64,000 bases of DNA. Origin: Sphingobium phenoxybenzoativorans (GTDB taxonomy: Bacteria > Pseudomonadota > Alphaproteobacteria > Sphingomonadales > Sphingomonadaceae). Of the stretch, positions 37,558-45,549 are shown piece by piece (position 1 is the stretch's first letter; each line of letters begins with the position of its first letter). Both the position numbers and the translations under genes were made by a program. The DNA is taken from the NCBI RefSeq assembly GCF_001757355.1, contig NZ_MINO01000019.1, forward strand, positions 1 through 64,000. Reading direction: 5' to 3'. The notes below the pieces were generated by a model, which had not been told where the DNA came from, made no database searches, and saw only the letters and a list, made by a program, of their open reading frames with translations.

Positions 37558-37806
37558 CTATCCGTCGGTTTTCGACGACGACCCCATCATGCCCATGTCC
37601 ATGATCTGCTTGAACAGGCGGACGCCGGCGTCGCCCATGGGCGAGAAGCTGCGGAAAAGCTTCTCCATCTGTTCCACGCTGTTGGACCCGTCCATGGTGT
37701 CCAGCATCGTCTGCACATATTTGTCGTGGATCGGCGAGACATCGGGCAGGCCCAGAAACGTGCGCGCCTCCTCCGGCGTGCAATCGCAATCGACGGTAAT
37801 TTTCAC
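37558..37806 (-). CDS. DUF6489-like small acidic protein
   Basis: An 82-residue cytoplasmic protein starting at GTG with a GGGAGG site. It opens VKITVDCDCTPEEARTFLGL and ends with a Met-rich helix (RLFKQIMDMGMMGSSSKTDG). It has no membrane segment. I assign DUF6489 from memory of the pattern, without a search. It leads the mnmE-mnmG-rsmG-parA-parB operon, ending 16 bases before mnmE. A function in that operon is unknown. Confidence 0.7.
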   Translation of the reverse strand: MKITVDCDCTPEEARTFLGLPDVSPIHDKYVQTMLDTMDGSNSVEQMEKLFRSFSPMGDAGVRLFKQIMDMGMMGSSSKTDG

Positions 37807-37889
37807 GACCGGCCTCCCTTTTGGTTTGTCATGCCCCTTCATGCCGCATCGCATCGGCGAAAGCCAGTTCTCCTCTGGAGATTCCCCGC

Positions 37890-37939
37890 CTTGCAAGCCC
37901 TACCCTGCAAGCCCCGTCTTGCAAGCGCGCCTTGCAAGC
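37890..37939. repeat. Four short direct repeats CTTGCAAGC
   Basis: CTTGCAAGC or CCTGCAAGC starts at 37890, 37904, 37918 and 37931, so the phase is 14, 14 and 13 bases. Each unit is itself nearly palindromic. The array lies between the divergent DUF6489 and dienelactone hydrolase genes and could be a cooperative operator. Confidence 0.6.
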
Positions 37940-37998
37940 AACGCCACATGGCTTATCTCGGTCGGGCGACGCTGGACATTATTGGAAGGATGATTCCC

Positions 37999-38697
37999 AT
38001 GGGCGAATTGCTGCCGGTTACCACTTTGGATGGGGGCGCCAGTTTCGATGCCTATGTCGCCCGCCCGACGGGGAAGCCGCGCGCGGCCATCATCGTCATT
38101 CAGGAGATTTTCGGCGTCAACGAAGGGATCAGGCGGAAATGCGATTCCCTCGCGGCCAGCGGATATCTCGCCTTCGCGCCCGACCTGTTCTGGCGGATAG
38201 AGCCGCATATCGAACTCGACCCCGATGTCCCCGACCAGCTCCAGAAGGGTTTCGATCTGTTCGGCAAGTTTGATCAGGACGCCGGCATCCGCGATATAGA
38301 GGCCGCGATCAAGACGGCGCGGGCCGCGCTTGGCCCGGATGGCAAGGTCGGCTGTGTCGGCTATTGCCTGGGCGGCCGCCTCGCCTTCATGGCGGCGTGC
38401 CGGACCGATGGGGACGCCTTTGTCGGCTATTATGGCGTCGGCATTGACGGCCTGCTCGGCGAACAGCACGCCATCGGCAAGCCGGTCCTGCTGCATGTGC
38501 CGACCGCCGATCATTTCGTTAGCCCCGAAGCGCAGAAGGCCATGCATCAGGGGCTGAACGGCAATCGGCATGTCACCATCCATGACTATGAGGGGCTGGA
38601 CCACGGCTTCGCCACCGAAATGGGCGACCGCCGCGATGATGCGGGCGCGGCTCTGGCCGACAGCCGCTCCGCCACCTTCTTCGCAGAGCATCTGTAA
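37999..38697 (+). CDS. Dienelactone hydrolase family protein
   Basis: A 232-residue alpha/beta-hydrolase. Family motifs are RAAIIVIQEIFGVNEGIRRK (oxyanion and substrate Glu), the nucleophile elbow VGYCLGGRLAF (Cys as nucleophile), the catalytic Asp region LLHVPTADHFVSPEA and the His in YEGLDHGFATE. Real dienelactone hydrolases act in chloroaromatic breakdown, but most family members have other unknown ester substrates. The ATG at 37999 has AAGGA at a better distance than the one at 37990. The next gene starts at the first base after its stop. Confidence 0.88.
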   Translation: MGELLPVTTLDGGASFDAYVARPTGKPRAAIIVIQEIFGVNEGIRRKCDSLAASGYLAFAPDLFWRIEPHIELDPDVPDQLQKGFDLFGKFDQDAGIRDIEAAIKTARAALGPDGKVGCVGYCLGGRLAFMAACRTDGDAFVGYYGVGIDGLLGEQHAIGKPVLLHVPTADHFVSPEAQKAMHQGLNGNRHVTIHDYEGLDHGFATEMGDRRDDAGAALADSRSATFFAEHL

Positions 38698-39678
38698 GTG
38701 GCGGACGCATGGCGGCTGATCATCCGCGCGCATGGCGGGCCGGAGGTCATTGAGCGGGAGGATTTTCAGACCAGCGATCCCGGTCCGGGCGAGATATTGA
38801 TCGCGCATGAGGCGATCGGGCTGAACTTCATCGACACCTATGTCCGGTCGGGCCTTTATCCCTCCCCCCTGCCTGCGGCCCTGGGCGCCGAAGCAGCCGG
38901 GACAGTCATCGCGGTCGGCCCCGGCGTGACCGGCATCGCGCCGGGCGATCGCGTCGCCCATGCGCTGGGCGCTCATGGCAGCTACGCCACCCACCGGCTG
39001 ATGCCCGCCAATCGCGTGCTGAAACTGCCCGACGCCATCTCCTGTGAAACGGCGGCCGCAACCTTGCTGAAGGGCATGACGGCGGCATTTCTGGCCGAGG
39101 ATTGCGGCCGGATGGAAAGCGGCCAGGCGGCGCTGGTGCATGCGGCGGCCGGCGGCGTCGGATCGATCCTGGTGCCCTGGCTCGCCAGTCTGGGCGTGAC
39201 GGTGATCGCCCATAGCGGATCGGAGGAGAAGGCCGCTCTCGCGAAGGCGGCGGGCGCGGCGCACAGCCTGACCGGACCCTATGAGGCTCTGGCGGAACAG
39301 GTTCGCGGCCTGACGGACGGCGAGGGCGTGCATGTCGTGTTCGATGGCGTTGGCAAGGCGAGCTGGGATGCGTCGCTCGCGTCGCTGCGGATACGGGGCC
39401 TGCTCGCCACCTATGGCAATGCCTCCGGCCCGGTGCCGCCCATCGATGTGCTCTCGCTCAGCCGCGGCGGATCGCTGTTCGTCACCCGCCCCACCCTCTA
39501 CGATTATGCGCGCGAGGACGCCGATCTCCAGAGGCTTGGCGCGCGCCTGTTCGACCAGATCGCCAAGGGCGTGGTGAAGGCGGACATCAACCAGCGCTTC
39601 GCCCTCGCCGACGCCGCCGACGCCCACCGGGCGCTGGAGGCGCGGCAGACGACCGGATCGACCGTGCTTATTCCGTGA
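38698..39678 (+). CDS. NADPH:quinone oxidoreductase (zinc-independent MDR family)
   Basis: A 326-residue reductase of the QOR type. Family features are GLNFIDTYVRSGLYPSPLPA, LGAEAAGTVIAVGPGVTGIAPGDRV (in part), LLKGMTAAFL, the Rossmann loop ALVHAAAGGVGSILVPWLA and the C-terminal TTGSTVLIP. The zinc-binding Cys/His of alcohol dehydrogenases are absent. It starts at GTG directly at the dienelactone hydrolase stop, so the two form an operon. Confidence 0.9.
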   Translation: MADAWRLIIRAHGGPEVIEREDFQTSDPGPGEILIAHEAIGLNFIDTYVRSGLYPSPLPAALGAEAAGTVIAVGPGVTGIAPGDRVAHALGAHGSYATHRLMPANRVLKLPDAISCETAAATLLKGMTAAFLAEDCGRMESGQAALVHAAAGGVGSILVPWLASLGVTVIAHSGSEEKAALAKAAGAAHSLTGPYEALAEQVRGLTDGEGVHVVFDGVGKASWDASLASLRIRGLLATYGNASGPVPPIDVLSLSRGGSLFVTRPTLYDYAREDADLQRLGARLFDQIAKGVVKADINQRFALADAADAHRALEARQTTGSTVLIP

Positions 39679-39702
39679 GATTTGCTCTGTTTTGAGCAGG
39701 GC

Positions 39703-39788
39703 GTATTCCTGCGACCCATAGGGCGGCGAAGCCAAAGCAGGAGGACGGATCGGGCGTTGGAGCTGGACTCCTGCTTTCGCAGGAGCAC
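39703..39788. repeat. Family A palindromic repeat, copy 3 (left hairpin interrupted)
   Basis: The right arm is intact (39763-39788, CTGGACTCCTGCTTTCGCAG then GAGCAC). The left arm is split: GTATTCCTGCG, then 20 foreign bases (39714-39733), then AAAGCAGGAGGAC. The element lies between convergent genes. Confidence 0.7.
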
Positions 39789-39873
39789 ATGGAACGGGCA
39801 TATCCTCAAAACAGGCTCCAGATTTGCCGAGCCTGAATGAGCGCTGCCCCGTCCCCTTCTCAACGCCGCCGCA

Positions 39874-40602
39874 TCAGGCGAACAGCGTCAAAATCCCCAC
39901 CTGATGATCGACGAACCCGTCATAGATCATCTTGAACGCCACATAGACTATGACGATCAGGCCGAAATAGGCGATCCAGCGGTAACGCTCGATATATTTG
40001 GCGATGATGTTCGCCGCCACGCCCATCAGCGCGACCGACAGGATCAGGCCGATGATCAGGATGCCGGGATGGTCCCGCGCCGCGCCTGCGACGGCCAGCA
40101 CATTGTCCAGGCTCATCGATACGTCCGCGACGGCCACGGCCCAGGCCGCCGCGGCGAAGCTCTTGGCCGGGCGTACGCCGCTGGCCTCGTCGCCCTCAAT
40201 CTCCGCCGATCCGCCGCCCGCGCCCGGATGAAGCTCGCGCCACATCTTCCAGGATACCCACAGCAGCAGCAGGCCACCGGCGAGGATCAGCCCGACGATC
40301 TGCATCAACTGGCTCACCACCAGCGCGAAGCCGATGCGCAGCACCAGCGCCGCGATGATGCCGATCATGATGACGCGCTTGCGCTGTTCCGCCGGCAGTC
40401 CCGCCGCCAGTGCGCCGACGACGATGGCGTTGTCGCCCGCCAGCAATATGTCGATCATCAGCACCTGGCCGAATGCGGCCAGCGCGCTGGGCGAGGTGAT
40501 GTTGGAGAAATCCGCGACGATATGGCCCCAGATGTCCGCCGGTGAGCCAAAGCCGGGCGTTACCGCGACCGTGGAAGACACAGCGGCCAGAAGATCAATC
40601 AC
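39874..40602 (-). CDS. TerC family integral membrane protein
   Basis: A 242-residue protein with about seven membrane helices and the TerC/YjbE signature FGQVLMIDILLAGDNAIVVG (two acidic residues inside membrane helices) and its second copy AVAVADVSMSLDNVLAVAGA. TerC/Alx proteins are linked to manganese export and to exoenzyme metallation; which applies here is unknown. It starts at GTG, overlapping the ABM gene by four bases. Confidence 0.88.
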   Translation of the reverse strand: MIDLLAAVSSTVAVTPGFGSPADIWGHIVADFSNITSPSALAAFGQVLMIDILLAGDNAIVVGALAAGLPAEQRKRVIMIGIIAALVLRIGFALVVSQLMQIVGLILAGGLLLLWVSWKMWRELHPGAGGGSAEIEGDEASGVRPAKSFAAAAWAVAVADVSMSLDNVLAVAGAARDHPGILIIGLILSVALMGVAANIIAKYIERYRWIAYFGLIVIVYVAFKMIYDGFVDHQVGILTLFA

Positions 40603-40889
40603 AACGGCTCTCCAAAATAGGCGATATCGGGCATCGGATCATAGAAGTCATGAAGCAGAATACGCCATTGCCTATATCGATCCGACCGCCGAAAACCATC
40701 CCTGTGATCGGCTATCGAATCCCAGCGCACAAGCAGAAGATAGAGACCCGCTTTTTCGCTCGCAGGCCGCACCTCTATCCCCAAAAATCCCGGAGAGGCT
40801 GAAATCAGCGGCCTCGCCTGCTGCATCGCGGCTTCGAAGGCGGCCTCCCGCCCCGGCCGAACATGCAGCAGCGCATGCTCCAGGATCAT
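40599..40889 (-). CDS. Antibiotic biosynthesis monooxygenase (ABM) domain protein
   Basis: A 96-residue dimeric ferredoxin-like fold protein: ILEHALLHVRPGREAAFEAA, then LISASPGFLGIEVRPASEKA and LYLLLVRWDSIADHRDGFRR, the standard ABM order. These proteins range from monooxygenases to heme-degrading or stress proteins; the His/Asn needed for heme breakdown are not identifiable. It lies between rho and the TerC gene, nine bases from rho and overlapping TerC. Confidence 0.85.
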   Translation of the reverse strand: MILEHALLHVRPGREAAFEAAMQQARPLISASPGFLGIEVRPASEKAGLYLLLVRWDSIADHRDGFRRSDRYRQWRILLHDFYDPMPDIAYFGEPL

Positions 40890-40898
40890 GGGCAATGC

Positions 40899-42155
40899 CT
40901 ACTGATTCATGGAGTCGAAGAAATCCTCGTTGGTCTTGGAATCCTTCATCTTGTCGAGCAGGAATTCCATCGCGTCGACGGTGCCCATCTGCATGAGGAT
41001 GCGGCGCAGGACCCACATCTTGCTGAGCTTGCCCTTGTCGACCAGCAGTTCCTCCTTGCGGGTGCCGGACTTGCCCACGTCCAGCGCCGGGAAGATGCGC
41101 TTGTCCGCAACCTTGCGGTCGAGCACGATTTCGGAGTTGCCGGTGCCCTTGAACTCCTCGAAGATCACTTCGTCCATGCGGCTGCCAGTGTCGATCAGTG
41201 CGGTGGCGATGATGGAGAGCGAACCGCCCTCCTCGATATTGCGCGCCGCGCCGAAGAAGCGCTTGGGGCGCTGGAGCGCATTGGCGTCGACACCGCCGGT
41301 CAGCACCTTGCCCGACGACGGCACCACGGTGTTGTAGGCGCGGCCGAGGCGGGTGATGGAGTCCAGAAGAATCACGACATCCTTCTTATGCTCAACCAGG
41401 CGCTTCGCCTTTTCGATCACCATTTCGGCGACCTGCACATGGCGCTGCGCCGGTTCGTCGAAGGTCGAGCTGATCACCTCGCCCTTCACGCTGCGCTGCA
41501 TGTCGGTGACTTCCTCCGGCCGCTCGTCGATCAGCAGCACGATCAGGAAGACTTCCGGGTGGTTGTCGGTGATCGCCTTGGCGATGTTCTGCAACAGAAC
41601 CGTCTTACCCACGCGCGGCGGCGCGACGATCAGGGCGCGCTGGCCTTTGCCCTGCGGCGACACGATGTCGATGACGCGCGCCGACTTGTCCTTGACGGTC
41701 GGGTCGAGCGTGTCGAGCCGCAGTTTCTCGTCCGGATAGAGCGGCGTCAGATTGTCGAAATTGACGCGATGGCGGACGGCATCGGGATCGTCGAAATTGA
41801 CCGAAACCAGCTTGGTCAGCGCGAAATAGCGTTCGCCATCCTTGGGCGCGCGGATCTCGCCCTCCACCGTGTCGCCGGTGCGCAGGCCGAATTTGCGGAC
41901 CTGATTGGGGGAGACATAGATGTCGTCGGGACCGGCCAGATAATTGGCCTCCGGGCTGCGCAGGAAGCCGAAACCGTCCTGCAGCACCTCGACCGTGCCA
42001 AGGCCCATGATCTGCTCGCCATTCTCGGCCTCGGCCTTCAGGATCGCGAACATCAGGTCCTGCTTGCGCAGCGTGGACGCGCCTTCGACCCCCAGTTCCT
42101 CGGCCATGGAGACGAGTTCGGCGGGCGTATTTTTCTTGAGGTCCTTGAGATGCAT
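40899..42155 (-). CDS. rho: Transcription termination factor Rho
   Basis: RNA helicase that ends transcription. The 418-residue protein begins [20 protein letters not shown] (Rho_N). The OSB-fold RNA-binding domain has [20 protein letters not shown], and the ATPase has Walker [26 protein letters not shown], Walker [17 protein letters not shown] and the R-loop [12 protein letters not shown]. No acidic or Arg-rich insertion is present. A 188-base leader separates it from hemJ; I see no clear motif there. Confidence 0.97.
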   Translation of the reverse strand: MHLKDLKKNTPAELVSMAEELGVEGASTLRKQDLMFAILKAEAENGEQIMGLGTVEVLQDGFGFLRSPEANYLAGPDDIYVSPNQVRKFGLRTGDTVEGEIRAPKDGERYFALTKLVSVNFDDPDAVRHRVNFDNLTPLYPDEKLRLDTLDPTVKDKSARVIDIVSPQGKGQRALIVAPPRVGKTVLLQNIAKAITDNHPEVFLIVLLIDERPEEVTDMQRSVKGEVISSTFDEPAQRHVQVAEMVIEKAKRLVEHKKDVVILLDSITRLGRAYNTVVPSSGKVLTGGVDANALQRPKRFFGAARNIEEGGSLSIIATALIDTGSRMDEVIFEEFKGTGNSEIVLDRKVADKRIFPALDVGKSGTRKEELLVDKGKLSKMWVLRRILMQMGTVDAMEFLLDKMKDSKTNEDFFDSMNQ

Positions 42156-42343
42156 CCGAGAGTGATCCGGCAGAATATGAGGTGGGAGGATTAGGCCGGT
42201 CCGCGTCGGTTAAGGAAGGGAGACATCCCCATGCGCGGACGGCAGCGTGGATACGCGCTGAATCGTTAGGCTCCGGGCGGGGTCAAGTCAAGACGAAGCA
42301 ACCGACTTGGCGACTATCCCGCCGAATGGAGAAGTATGTGCGA

Positions 42344-42784
42344 TCAGAAGGGTTTGACGATCGCCAATATGACAACGAAGGCCACCAATATCCCCGGCAC
42401 CTCGTTCAGCATGCGCAGCTTCCTGTCGCTGAACGGCCGCTCCCCCCGCGCCAACTTCTTCGCATAGCCGCTGATCCAGCCATGATAGCCCGACAGGATC
42501 AGCACGAAGAGGAATTTCAGGTGGAACCAGCCCATGCTCCACGCGCCGATGTCGAACGCCAGCAGCAGGCCGAATATCCACACCATGGTCAGCGCGGGAT
42601 TGAGGATGATTTTCAACAGCTTGCGCTCGCGCACGATCCATTTGCCATCCTCGTCGGACCCGGGCGCGCATTCCTGATGATAGACGAAGAAGCGCGGCAT
42701 CATGAACAGACCCGCCATCAGGAAGATGACGAAGATGATGTGCGCCGCCTTCACCCACAAATATGCGTTACCGAGGAAACCCAT
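42344..42784 (-). CDS. hemJ: Protoporphyrinogen oxidase HemJ
   Basis: Oxygen-independent type membrane enzyme of heme synthesis, 146 residues with four membrane helices. The conserved His and Lys are in LWVKAAHIIFVIFLMAGLFM. RFFVYHQECAP and FHLKFLFVLILSGYHGWISG are typical. It follows hemE by 13 bases, so the two late heme genes are one unit. Confidence 0.92.
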   Translation of the reverse strand: MGFLGNAYLWVKAAHIIFVIFLMAGLFMMPRFFVYHQECAPGSDEDGKWIVRERKLLKIILNPALTMVWIFGLLLAFDIGAWSMGWFHLKFLFVLILSGYHGWISGYAKKLARGERPFSDRKLRMLNEVPGILVAFVVILAIVKPF

Positions 42785-42797
42785 CGCGATACCCTGT

Positions 42798-43844
42798 TCA
42801 ACCCTGGTTTCGTATCACGGCAATCAGCCGCTCGACATGCTCGATCGGCGTGTCCTGCAAAATGCCGTGGCCCAGATTGAAGATATGGGGACGGTCGCGA
42901 AAGGCCGCCATGATGTTGGCGACGGATTTTTCCACCGCCTCGCCGCCCGCGATCAACGCCAGCGGGTCGAGATTGCCCTGCACCGGCAGCCCCTTGGGCA
43001 GGACCGCATTCGCCCAGTGCGGATCGACCGTCTCGTCCAGCCCCACGGCGTCAACGCCGGTCCCCGCCGCATAATCGGGCAGCTTGGCCGCCGCGCCCTT
43101 GGGAAAGCCGATGATCGGCACTTGCGGGTGCAGCGCCTTCACCCGGCGCACAATCTCCGCATTGGGCTGGATCACCCAGCGCTCGAACTCCAGCGGGGCC
43201 AGGCTTCCCGCCCAACTGTCGAACAACTGCACCGCCTCGACCCCCGCCTCGATCTGGCCGGACAGGTAGGTGACGGTCGCATCGACGATCGCATCGATGA
43301 TCGCCCCGAACTTTTCCGGGTCGCCATAGGCCAGCCGCCGCGCCGGTCCCTGATCCTTGCTGCCCTGTCCCGCCACCATATAGGTCGCGACCGTCCAGGG
43401 ACTGCCCGCAAAGCCCAGAAAGGTGACTTCGGGGGCGAGGCTTGCCTTGACCTGCCTTACGGTCTCGTAGACCGCCTCGAACCGGCTGAAATCAGGTATC
43501 AGGCTCGCAAGGTCCGCCTCGATCAGCGGCGGCGCCATACGCGGGCCTTCGCCGGCCTCGAACCACAGCTTCTGCCCCAGCGCATAGGGGACGATCAAAA
43601 TGTCGGAAAACAGGATCGCGCCGTCAAAGGCGAACCGGCGCAGCGGCTGGATCGTGATCTCGGCCGCACAGGCGCTGTCATAGACCAGCTCCAGAAATCC
43701 GCCCTTTTCGGCGCGGAGGGCGCGATATTCCGGGAGATACCGGCCCGCCTGCCGCATAAGCCACATGGGCGGAATATCGGGCTTGGCGCCATACAGTACG
43801 GAAAGCAGAGGCTTGGGAGTCGCCTGCCCGTCGGGAGTGCTCAT
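42798..43844 (-). CDS. hemE: Uroporphyrinogen decarboxylase
   Basis: Converts uroporphyrinogen III to coproporphyrinogen III. The 348-residue protein has the family start PPMWLMRQAGRYLPEYRALR (catalytic Arg) and FDGAILFSDILIVPYALG, then GFAGSPWTVATYMVAGQGSK, LFDSWAGSLAP and NLGHGILQDTPIEHVERLIA (His). Its start codon directly borders the proposed origin, and a CtrA-type site lies 11-25 bases upstream, so its promoter is probably inside the origin as in Caulobacter. Confidence 0.96.
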   Translation of the reverse strand: MSTPDGQATPKPLLSVLYGAKPDIPPMWLMRQAGRYLPEYRALRAEKGGFLELVYDSACAAEITIQPLRRFAFDGAILFSDILIVPYALGQKLWFEAGEGPRMAPPLIEADLASLIPDFSRFEAVYETVRQVKASLAPEVTFLGFAGSPWTVATYMVAGQGSKDQGPARRLAYGDPEKFGAIIDAIVDATVTYLSGQIEAGVEAVQLFDSWAGSLAPLEFERWVIQPNAEIVRRVKALHPQVPIIGFPKGAAAKLPDYAAGTGVDAVGLDETVDPHWANAVLPKGLPVQGNLDPLALIAGGEAVEKSVANIMAAFRDRPHIFNLGHGILQDTPIEHVERLIAVIRNQG

Positions 43845-43854
43845 AAAAAATATC

Positions 43855-43869
43855 TTAAATTAGAGTTAA
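43855..43869. promoter_or_regulatory. CtrA-type binding site
   Basis: TTAAATTAGAGTTAA, an exact TTAA-N7-TTAA match, centred 18 bases before the hemE start codon and inside the A/T-rich part of the origin. It could block both origin opening and hemE transcription, as CtrA does in Caulobacter. Confidence 0.65.
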
Positions 43870-43987
43870 GGATGATGAAGATAGTTGGCCGCTTGGCAGC
43901 GGGGTTTATGCGTTGCGCCCGCATATGCCAACAGCTTGACTCATTCGAGTCCCTATCGCGCGCTCGGAGTCCCGCAATCTGTCCCTG

Positions 43988-44008
43988 CTATCCACAGCAT
44001 GTGGATGG
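43988..44008. promoter_or_regulatory. Paired inverted DnaA-box-like sites
   Basis: CTATCCACA (plus) and TGTGGATGG (minus strand CCATCCACA) face each other across three bases, forming the palindrome TCCACAGCATGTGGA. They differ from TTATCCACA by one and two bases. Confidence 0.6.
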
Positions 44009-44030
44009 AATCGCCCCGCTGTTGGGATGC

Positions 44031-44039
44031 TGTGGATGG
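44031..44039 (-). promoter_or_regulatory. DnaA-box-like site
   Basis: TGTGGATGG, identical to the site at 44000 and 31 bases from it, also followed directly by a GAATC methylation site. Confidence 0.55.
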
Positions 44040-44088
44040 AATCCGGTCTAGCGTGGACAGGATTCCACCCCCAAAACTGTCCCTTGCC

Positions 44089-44097
44089 TTATCCACA
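44089..44097 (+). promoter_or_regulatory. Consensus DnaA box
   Basis: TTATCCACA, an exact consensus DnaA box, ending one base before the first possible start codon of the PpsR-family gene. Confidence 0.75.
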
Positions 44098-44098
44098 A

Positions 44099-44935
44099 AT
44101 GGCAAACACAACGGTCGACATGACGCGGCTCCACCTCCACCTGCTCTCTGACTCCACGGGCGAGACGCTGGAGAATATCGCCAAGGCCGGCATCGCCCAG
44201 TTTGAGAATGTGGAGGCGATCCGCCATTTCTGGCCGATGGTGCGGTCCGATGTCCATCTCGACCGGATCATGGAGGAAATTTCCCTCAATCCCGGCATCG
44301 TCCTGTTCACCCTTGCCAATTCGCAGCTCCGCCGCAGGCTGGAAAATCGCTGCCGGGCGCTGGGGCTTCCCCATGTCGCGCCGCTGGACGCGGTGACGGA
44401 CGCGCTGTCGAACATATTGGGGCAGGAGGCGCGCAACCGTCCCGGCCGCAAACATATATTGGACGAAGCCTATTTCGCGCGGATCGAGGCGATTCAGTTC
44501 ACCATCGCCCATGATGACGGCGTGGGGCATGAAAATTGGGAGGAGGCCGATATCGTGCTCGCCGGCGTGTCGCGCGCGTCGAAAACGCCAACGTCCATCT
44601 ATCTCGCCAATCGCGGGTACAAGACGGCGAATATCCCGCTGGTTCCGGAATCGCCGCCGCCGCGCAATCTCTACGGATTGAAGCATCCCATGGTCGTCGG
44701 CCTGACGATCAGCCCGGAACGGCTGGTGCAGGTCCGCCGCAACAGGCTGCTCTCGCTCAATCAGGCGCCGGAAACCGCCTATGTGGATATTGAGCGGGTG
44801 CAGGAGGAGGTCGCCTTCGCCCGCCGCATGTTCGCCGACAATGGCTGGCCGGTGATCGACATGACCCGCCGCTCGATCGAGGAAGCCGCCGCCGCCATCA
44901 TCAACCTGTTCAACGAGCGTGTCCTGGCCGAATGA
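44099..44935 (+). CDS. PpsR-family bifunctional kinase/phosphorylase (DUF299)
   Basis: A DUF299 protein of about 278 residues, the 'RP001' homologue beside Cori. Members regulate PEP synthetase or pyruvate phosphate dikinase by ADP-dependent phosphorylation and phosphate-dependent removal. Motifs are HLLSDSTGETLENIAKAGIA at the start, DEAYFARIEAIQFTIAHDDG, the P-loop-like ADIVLAGVSRASKTPTSIYL and LANRGYKTANIPLVPE. The first ATG (44099) abuts a DnaA box; an ATG at 44120 begins at the conserved core and is equally possible. It starts the maf-aroE-coaE-dnaQ operon, overlapping maf by four bases. Confidence 0.92.
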   Translation: MANTTVDMTRLHLHLLSDSTGETLENIAKAGIAQFENVEAIRHFWPMVRSDVHLDRIMEEISLNPGIVLFTLANSQLRRRLENRCRALGLPHVAPLDAVTDALSNILGQEARNRPGRKHILDEAYFARIEAIQFTIAHDDGVGHENWEEADIVLAGVSRASKTPTSIYLANRGYKTANIPLVPESPPPRNLYGLKHPMVVGLTISPERLVQVRRNRLLSLNQAPETAYVDIERVQEEVAFARRMFADNGWPVIDMTRRSIEEAAAAIINLFNERVLAE

Positions 44936-45549
44936 GCGAAGCTGCCCCCGAACCCATTATCGTCCTCGCCTCCCAGAGCGCGGGCCGCGCCGCGCTGTTG
45001 AAGGCGGCCGGTGTTCCGTTCGAAGCGCTGCATCCCGGCGTCGATGAGGAAGCGGCGAAGGAGGCTCTGCGCGCTGATGGCCTGGACGCGCGGGCGCTGG
45101 CCGATGCGCTGGCGGAGCTGAAAGGCCTTCGCGTTTCCCGTCGCATTCCCGGAACGCTTGTCCTCGGCTGCGATCAAACCCTTTCGCTGGATGATGGCCA
45201 GATGATCGACAAGGCTGTCGATCGTGAGGATGCGGTGCGTATTCTCACGCTCCTGTCGGGCAGGACGCACCATCTGCACAGCGCCGCCGTCATCGTGCAT
45301 GGCGGCGTCCCGGTCTGGCGGCATGTGGAGCGGGTGCGGATGACGATGCGCCCGCTCAGCCCGGCCTTTATCGAACGCTATCTGGACGGCGACTGGGATC
45401 TGCTGCGCTGGTGCGTCGGCTGCTACCGGATCGAAGGGCCGGGGGCGCAGCTTTTCACGAAGGTCGAGGGCAGCCAGTTCGCGATTCAGGGCCTTCCCCT
45501 GCTGCCGCTGCTTGACTTCCTGCGCGTCCGCGGCCTTCTGCCTTCATGA
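44932..45549 (+). CDS. maf: Maf-family nucleoside triphosphate pyrophosphatase
   Basis: House-cleaning pyrophosphatase that removes modified or non-canonical nucleotides. The 205-residue protein has the first motif IVLASQSAGRAALLKAAGVP (the usual S-x-S-P-R reads SQSAGR), LVLGCDQTLSLDDGQMIDK and ILTLLSGRTHHLHSAAVIVH. GCYRIEGPGAQLFTKVEGSQ follows. It overlaps its neighbours on both sides by four bases. Confidence 0.92.
   Translation: MSEAAPEPIIVLASQSAGRAALLKAAGVPFEALHPGVDEEAAKEALRADGLDARALADALAELKGLRVSRRIPGTLVLGCDQTLSLDDGQMIDKAVDREDAVRILTLLSGRTHHLHSAAVIVHGGVPVWRHVERVRMTMRPLSPAFIERYLDGDWDLLRWCVGCYRIEGPGAQLFTKVEGSQFAIQGLPLLPLLDFLRVRGLLPS

Larger units (their letters stand above)
43845..44098. 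other. Probable chromosomal replication origin (oriC)
   Basis: A 254-base region between divergent hemE and the PpsR-family gene, the same neighbours that flank Cori in Caulobacter. It has an A/T-rich left end (43845-43890), a TTAA-N7-TTAA site, at least four DnaA-box-like sequences (43988-43996, 44000-44008, 44031-44039 and an exact TTATCCACA at 44089-44097), and six GANTC methylation sites (43938, 43947, 43967, 44008, 44039, 44061). By base composition I would expect about one GANTC. parABS lies about 8-12 kb away. Confidence 0.75.

Noticed and set aside
37900..39801. A 633-codon open frame on the minus strand across the hydrolase and oxidoreductase genes
   Set aside because: The plus-strand genes have clear family motifs; the antisense frame has low-complexity composition and no motif.
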